The position numbers were made by a program, and so were the translations under genes. The notes under the pieces were generated by a model. It was not told where the DNA came from, did no database searches, and saw nothing but the letters and a program-made list of their open reading frames with translations. A stretch of 34,980 bases of DNA from Lachnospiraceae bacterium (lineage in GTDB: Bacteria; Bacillota; Clostridia; Lachnospirales; Lachnospiraceae), in contig JAETTM010000053.1 in assembly GCA_021769135.1 (NCBI GenBank), positions 1 through 34,980 of the forward strand. The letters run 5' to 3'. Within the stretch, counting starts at the first letter, position 1, and the number at the start of each line of letters is the position of its first letter. Below are positions 31,061 through 34,980 of the stretch, one piece after another.

Positions 31061-31228
31061 GCCATTATGCCTCCCATATTTTCAGCCACGTTTTCGATTA
31101 TATCATTTTTCCTTTGAATCTGCTACCATAAAATGCAGAGTAAAATTTAGCATTTTTAATCAATTTTGCTGCTGCATTATCTGAATTATGCTAGAATATA
31201 GGCAGAACGCAGAATTGGGGGGCTGGCT

Positions 31229-31702
31229 ATGGACTATATAATACGGAAATTAAAAAAACATGAATATCCATTGCTGGATAATTTTTTATATGAGGCAATT
31301 TTTATTCCAGAGGGCATTGAAGCCCCACCTAAAACAATTATTACATCTCCCGAATTACAGGTTTATGTTGAGCATTTCGGGGAGTTAAAAGATGACTGGG
31401 GATTAGCGGCCGAAGTTGACGGTAAGATTGCCGGAGCCGTTTGGGTCCGCATTATGAACGATTACGGGCATATCGATGATGAAACGCCCTCTTTGGCCAT
31501 CTCCCTTTATAAAGAATATCGGGGCTTGGGCATTGGAACAGCCATGATGAAAGAAATTCTTGCCCTGCTTAAAGCACATGGATATCAGCAAGTTTCCCTT
31601 TCTGTCCAAAAAGCCAATTACGCGGCAAAGCTGTATCGGAAGGTCGGTTTTGAGGTTGTAAAAGAGAATGAAGAAGAATATATCATGGTGAACTACTTAT
31701 AA
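31229..31702 (+). CDS. GNAT-family N-acetyltransferase
   Basis: The intact 157-residue protein has the GNAT fold with motif A: SLAISLYKEYRGLGIGTAMM (acetyl-CoA pyrophosphate loop YRGLGIG), and motif B with SVQKANYAAKLYRKVGFEVV. It transfers acetyl from acetyl-CoA to an amine of unknown identity. GGGGGG lies 6 bases before the ATG. It is a single gene, convergent with a methyltransferase gene 38 bases on. Confidence 0.88.
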   Translation: MDYIIRKLKKHEYPLLDNFLYEAIFIPEGIEAPPKTIITSPELQVYVEHFGELKDDWGLAAEVDGKIAGAVWVRIMNDYGHIDDETPSLAISLYKEYRGLGIGTAMMKEILALLKAHGYQQVSLSVQKANYAAKLYRKVGFEVVKENEEEYIMVNYL

Positions 31703-31740
31703 ATCCAAGAAAGGACACATGATGATGGTATTGGGGGCAC

Positions 31741-32355
31741 TTATTGCGTTAATTTTTTAGCTTTCAGAAACATTCCTTTTCCTTTTTCATAAACCTGAAC
31801 TGTTTTAAATCCACAATTGTAAAAGATTTTCTCCAGCTCCTTTTTGCTGTATACTCTTACATCTCCACTTTTGGAAAAGGGGAGCCAAAATATATTTGCA
31901 ATAAGCCTGACTACTGTTCCAAAATTTGGGTCAGCTATATACACTGTACCGTTTTTCTTTAAAACTCTCTTACACTCCTTTACAAACTCTTGCGGATTTT
32001 CAAAATGATGAAACGCACAGCAGACGGTTATAACATCAATACTTTCATCGCTCCATTCCAGCGGACAGCACAGCTTTACCTCAAAATTCATATTAGGGTA
32101 TCGCATCCTTGCAGAATCAATCATGTTCTCCGATATATCTATTCCATTTGCCTGGATTTTTGCTTTTTTCGATAATTCCCCCAACAGCGTTCCATTTCCG
32201 CATGCAACATCCAGAACAACATTGCCCTCATTCAAATCTATTGTATTCGAGAGTTCCATAATGTGAAATCTTGTATATTGCCCTTCCCTTGACGTATCAT
32301 ATTCAGATGCCATTTTATTGTATGTAATTCTTGATTGTTCCGTTTTCTTATTCAC
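31741..32355 (-). CDS. Class I SAM-dependent methyltransferase
   Basis: The 204-residue protein has motif I VVLDVACGNGTLLGEL (47-61), acidic loop GIDISENMIDSARMRYPN, motif VITVCCAFHHFENPQEFVKE and IADPNFG, the layout of a Methyltransf_11/UbiE-like enzyme. Substrate not known. It starts with GTG at 32355, 7 bases after GGAG; no in-frame ATG lies near the ribosome site. Confidence 0.85.
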   Translation of the reverse strand: MNKKTEQSRITYNKMASEYDTSREGQYTRFHIMELSNTIDLNEGNVVLDVACGNGTLLGELSKKAKIQANGIDISENMIDSARMRYPNMNFEVKLCCPLEWSDESIDVITVCCAFHHFENPQEFVKECKRVLKKNGTVYIADPNFGTVVRLIANIFWLPFSKSGDVRVYSKKELEKIFYNCGFKTVQVYEKGKGMFLKAKKLTQ

Positions 32356-32535
32356 ATTATTTCTCCACTTTCGATTTGCTCATTTGATTATACCATTTCC
32401 ATTCTCCCTTTGCCATTATAAAATAAGGCTTTCCTGCAGACTACACTCCTGCATCTATGCCAGCCCAAATTTATAGAGCCAAATAAACCATCTGCTCCTT
32501 ATATCATTTCGGTCCATTATGATATAATTTTTTTA

Positions 32536-32566
32536 TTGACTTGAAGTGCGCTTCATAGTTTATGAT
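32536..32566 (+). promoter_or_regulatory. MerR-type promoter with 19-base spacer
   Basis: TTGACT (32536-32541), 19 bases, TATGAT (32561-32566). The long spacer holds the dyad TGAAG-TGCG-CTTCA. MerR activators bind such dyads and twist the over-long promoter into an active shape. It drives the MerR-tautomerase-SDR operon. Confidence 0.75.
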
Positions 32567-32587
32567 GAAACAGAAAGGCGGATTTAT

Positions 32588-33007
32588 ATGTATTCAGCAA
32601 AAGAAGCAGCCAAAATAACTGGGTTATCAACAGCAACGTTAAGATATTATGAAAAAGAAAAATTATTGCCCCAAATAGCCAGAAACAGCCAAAAATACAG
32701 GCAATATACAGACGAGGACATTGAATGGATAAAAATGATACAGTGTATGCGTATGGCAAATATCCCCATTCATTCCATTAAGGATTATGTTTCACTGTTA
32801 ATACAGGGCGGAGAAACCCTTGAACAGCGATTTGTTATGGTGCAAAATCATATGGAGGATATTAAAAAGCAAATGACTGATTTACAAAATGCATTTGACC
32901 TTACACAAAAAAAGCTATTGTTCTACGAAAAACTTTTAGCGGGTTCTTCCTATAAAGAAATGTCATACAGCGAAGAATGGAAGTTGTTTAAGCATGGAGA
33001 AAATTAA
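32588..33007 (+). CDS. MerR-family transcriptional regulator
   Basis: The 139-residue protein starts MYSAKEAAKITGLSTATLRY, a MerR winged HTH (followed by YEKEKLLPQIARNSQKYRQY and DIEWIKMIQCMRMANIPI), then a dimer coiled coil (about 80-115) and a short end without metal-binding cysteines. It thus belongs to the aldehyde/stress-type or oxidoreductase-controlling MerR group rather than the metal sensors. The start at 32588 is 6 bases after AAAGGCGG; the frame from 32546 would overlap the promoter. It is the first gene of an operon with a tautomerase and an SDR. Confidence 0.9.
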   Translation: MYSAKEAAKITGLSTATLRYYEKEKLLPQIARNSQKYRQYTDEDIEWIKMIQCMRMANIPIHSIKDYVSLLIQGGETLEQRFVMVQNHMEDIKKQMTDLQNAFDLTQKKLLFYEKLLAGSSYKEMSYSEEWKLFKHGEN

Positions 33008-33033
33008 AGAGGAAAAACGGGAGGAAATAAGAA

Positions 33034-33252
33034 ATGCCTTATATCACAGTAGAAAGCGGTGTTTTATCAGATATGCAAAAAGAGGAGCTGATAAAGCAAT
33101 TAACAGAAATATCTTCTGAAATCATGAAAATACCACAGGAATTTTTTGTAACAACCATAAAGGAAGTGCCGGACAAGAACTTTGGCATTGGCGGAAAAAC
33201 CATTGATAAGGTAAGAACAGAGTATATACAGGCCCATAGTAAGCAAATGTAG
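33034..33252 (+). CDS. 4-oxalocrotonate tautomerase-family protein
   Basis: The 72-residue protein begins MPYITVESGVLSDMQKEELI; after Met removal Pro1 is the catalytic base of the tautomerase superfamily. Length, the early strand, and FFVTTIKEVPDKNFGIGGKT match 4-OT-like proteins. The exact reaction (keto-enol isomerisation or related) is unknown. GGGAGG lies 9 bases before the start, 26 bases after the MerR gene. Confidence 0.85.
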   Translation: MPYITVESGVLSDMQKEELIKQLTEISSEIMKIPQEFFVTTIKEVPDKNFGIGGKTIDKVRTEYIQAHSKQM

Positions 33253-33280
33253 TTATTGCAAGCACAGTCGGAGAAAAGAA

Positions 33281-34054
33281 ATGGAAAATGTTTTAATCAC
33301 AGGAACAACAAGCGGATTGGGAAAAGCGTTTGCTGAAAAATTTGCCAGTATGGGAAATAACATTATACTTATATCAAGAGATATGCAAAAATTGAAACAA
33401 CAGCAGTTATATTTACAGAATCAGTATCATGTGGCCGTAAATTTTATTGCATATGATTTGACAAAAGAAGATGCCGCGAATTTGATTATGGAACAAATAG
33501 ACAATTGGAATATACCTATTGATTTCCTTGTCAACAATGCAGGTTTCAATGAGTGCGGCTTATTCTCTCAAACGGATATAAGCAAAGAAATAAAAATGAT
33601 TGATTTGCATATACGTTTTATTACTCAACTTACGAAACGTATTCTGTCAATAATGGAAAAGAACAACTACGGACACATACTTAATATTGGTTCAACAGGT
33701 TCTTTCATTTCCTCTCCCTCCGACGCAGTTTATTCAGCAACAAAAGCTTATATTATGTCTTTTTCAAATTCCCTTTATGGAGAGTATAGAAATACAGGAA
33801 TAAAAATTACTTTGCTTTGTCCCGGAGCTACGGAAACCGAATTTGCCCGGAAAGCAAATATAGAGCAGACCTTGCTTTTCAAATATGCCGTAATGAAACC
33901 TGATAAAGTTGTCAAAATAGCTTACCCCAAAATAATAAAAGGAAAACGTTTAATTATTCCGGGAATATATAATAAACTTCTCGTTTTTTTCTCAAAAATA
34001 ATGCCCATTGATATAACTAACAAACTAACAATGATTATGATGAACAGTCATTAA
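33281..34054 (+). CDS. Short-chain dehydrogenase/reductase
   Basis: The 257-residue protein has the classical SDR marks: cofactor loop TGTTSGLG (7-14), NNAG (85-88), Ser138 and catalytic Tyr151/Lys155 in YSATK, and CPGATETEFA. It is an NAD(P)(H)-dependent oxidoreductase; the C-terminal hydrophobic part (LLVFFSKIMPIDITNKLTMI) may touch the membrane or a lipophilic substrate. GGAG lies 7 bases before the start. It is the third gene of the MerR operon, so its activity is probably induced by whatever MerR senses. Confidence 0.9.
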   Translation: MENVLITGTTSGLGKAFAEKFASMGNNIILISRDMQKLKQQQLYLQNQYHVAVNFIAYDLTKEDAANLIMEQIDNWNIPIDFLVNNAGFNECGLFSQTDISKEIKMIDLHIRFITQLTKRILSIMEKNNYGHILNIGSTGSFISSPSDAVYSATKAYIMSFSNSLYGEYRNTGIKITLLCPGATETEFARKANIEQTLLFKYAVMKPDKVVKIAYPKIIKGKRLIIPGIYNKLLVFFSKIMPIDITNKLTMIMMNSH

Positions 34055-34072
34055 AAGGCGGATGGTGCCCAC

Positions 34073-34092
34073 AGCTTATTCTAAGCTAACTT
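34073..34092. terminator. Weak hairpin between convergent SDR and methyltransferase genes
   Basis: AGCTTA-TTC-TAAGCT is a perfect short stem, followed by AACTTAAAGTT, another small palindrome. It could serve as a weak bidirectional terminator; the T tract is short. Confidence 0.3.
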
Positions 34093-34861
34093 AAAGTTTT
34101 CTTGCCTTGATACAGAACGAAATAGGCAGCATTTTAGCTTTCTTTGTTTTAGGGTCAACATCTCCCACAGCATTTAATGATTTATTATCTGACTCTTCCA
34201 CTAACTGCTCTACTACAAATCCTGCTTTTGCCAATGCATTAATATATGTTGACATCTTTCTGTTACATAAAATAATTTCACTATCATGCACAGGCATTTT
34301 GAAATATGATTCGTCATAATAACTCTTCATCATTACCAACTTTTCATCTTCAAAAACATCTTTACGTTCATCACATGACCATGCGACACAATAATTCAAT
34401 GTATGATGCCAACTAAATATAAAAATGCCATCCTTTTTCAAATAAGAAGCAATCTTATCAAATGTTCCCTGTAAATCGGTTGTCCAGCCAATGCCGTAGA
34501 TGGAATATACATAATCAAAATATTCTTTAGGCACATCAAGTTCATCCTCCATCTTTGAGCACAATAACTTTGCCGAATATCCACTATCACTTAAAAGTTT
34601 TACTGCATTATCAAGCTGCTTTTGGGACAAATCAACTCCCCATAACTCCCCTGCACCTTTTTCAGCATTATACTTCAAGGAATGTCCGCTTCCACAGCAT
34701 ATCTCCAGCATTTTCTTTCCAGCAACATCACTGAATAAATGCAAGTCATCTTCTGTTGGAAATCGTACCCCATATACCGGAAGTGCCGTGGTTCCAAACC
34801 ACAAATCAGCATGGTCATTCCAATATGTTTTATTACTCTCAATTATCTCATCACGTTTCAT
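34091..34861 (-). CDS. Class I SAM-dependent methyltransferase
   Basis: The 256-residue protein has motif I KKMLEICCGSGHSLKYNAEK, acidic loop GVDLSQKQLDNAVKLL and YVYSIYGIGWTTDLQGTFDK, with FIFSWHHTLNYC after it, a Methyltransf_11 layout. N-terminal YWNDHADLWFGTTALPVYG resembles SAM-dependent methyltransferases of unknown substrate found in Firmicutes. GGGAGG lies 6 bases before the ATG. The last 119 bases of the window after it show nothing recognisable. Confidence 0.88.
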   Translation of the reverse strand: MKRDEIIESNKTYWNDHADLWFGTTALPVYGVRFPTEDDLHLFSDVAGKKMLEICCGSGHSLKYNAEKGAGELWGVDLSQKQLDNAVKLLSDSGYSAKLLCSKMEDELDVPKEYFDYVYSIYGIGWTTDLQGTFDKIASYLKKDGIFIFSWHHTLNYCVAWSCDERKDVFEDEKLVMMKSYYDESYFKMPVHDSEIILCNRKMSTYINALAKAGFVVEQLVEESDNKSLNAVGDVDPKTKKAKMLPISFCIKARKL

Positions 34862-34980
34862 GTATTCCTCCCTATATTGTCAAGTGATTTTCCTCAAAAA
34901 ATCAAGGAATTTTAAAGTCTATATCTCAGGTAAATGAGCCAAGGAGATGGACATTTCTCTGTATCTGGTACGAAAATAGA

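Noticed and set aside
1-34980. CRISPR arrays, rRNA, tRNA, IS transposase genes
   Set aside because: No regularly spaced repeats, RNA gene signatures or transposase frames were seen on either strand.

Overview
The window looks like a chromosome segment of a low-to-moderate GC anaerobic Firmicute, most likely a gut Lachnospiraceae member. This is inferred from strong AGGAGG-type ribosome sites, CUT1 sugar transport without a local ATPase, the glycosidase content, and a clostridial-type conjugative element at the left. No rRNA, tRNA or CRISPR array was seen.

Region 1 (1 to about 5144, all genes on the minus strand) is one end of an integrated element, probably an ICE or integrated plasmid. It carries a thioester-domain surface protein (cut by the window edge), a lipoprotein, two copies of a 60-residue membrane protein, a ParM-like actin ATPase with a ribbon-helix-helix ParR-like partner, and small cargo-free genes including a 45-residue membrane protein. 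The terminal 300 bases hold two related 62-63 bp inverted-repeat modules. The element ends inside an aldo/keto reductase gene, whose first ~108 codons survive at 5145-5468.

Region 2 (5145-17052) looks like a uronide/oligosaccharide utilisation locus. Leftward from a promoter at 13854-13882 run a GH4 glycosidase with the CHG motif of uronic-acid-acting members, an aldo/keto reductase, an AraC regulator, an apparently active GH13-type hydrolase, a GH13 paralogue that lost catalytic residues, and a TauE/SafE permease. An IclR regulator (leftward) and KDPG aldolase plus 2-keto-3-deoxygluconate kinase (rightward) are divergent. Two near-identical operator-like sites sit just downstream of the two divergent promoters. 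Together these could release uronic acids or glucosides and feed the lower uronate pathway to pyruvate and glyceraldehyde 3-phosphate.

Region 3 (17108-26005) has a DUF234-type ATPase, a GH3 beta-glycosidase, a divergent AraC regulator, and a CUT1 ABC importer (binding protein and two permeases). The binding-protein gene is followed by a strong hairpin terminator before the permeases.

Region 4 (26287-34980) is a patchwork of single genes: sugar acetyltransferase, zinc macrodomain hydrolase, Rrf2 regulator, aldo/keto reductase, a broken LysR fused to a broken GNAT, HEAT-repeat protein, GNAT, two methyltransferases, and a MerR-tautomerase-SDR operon.

The most unusual signal is a family of three structured intergenic repeats (5516-5594, 8346-8536, 18908-19159). 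Each lies 20 nt or less from the stop codon of a minus-strand gene. The two full copies show compensatory base changes in three stems, which points to a conserved folded RNA or DNA structure.
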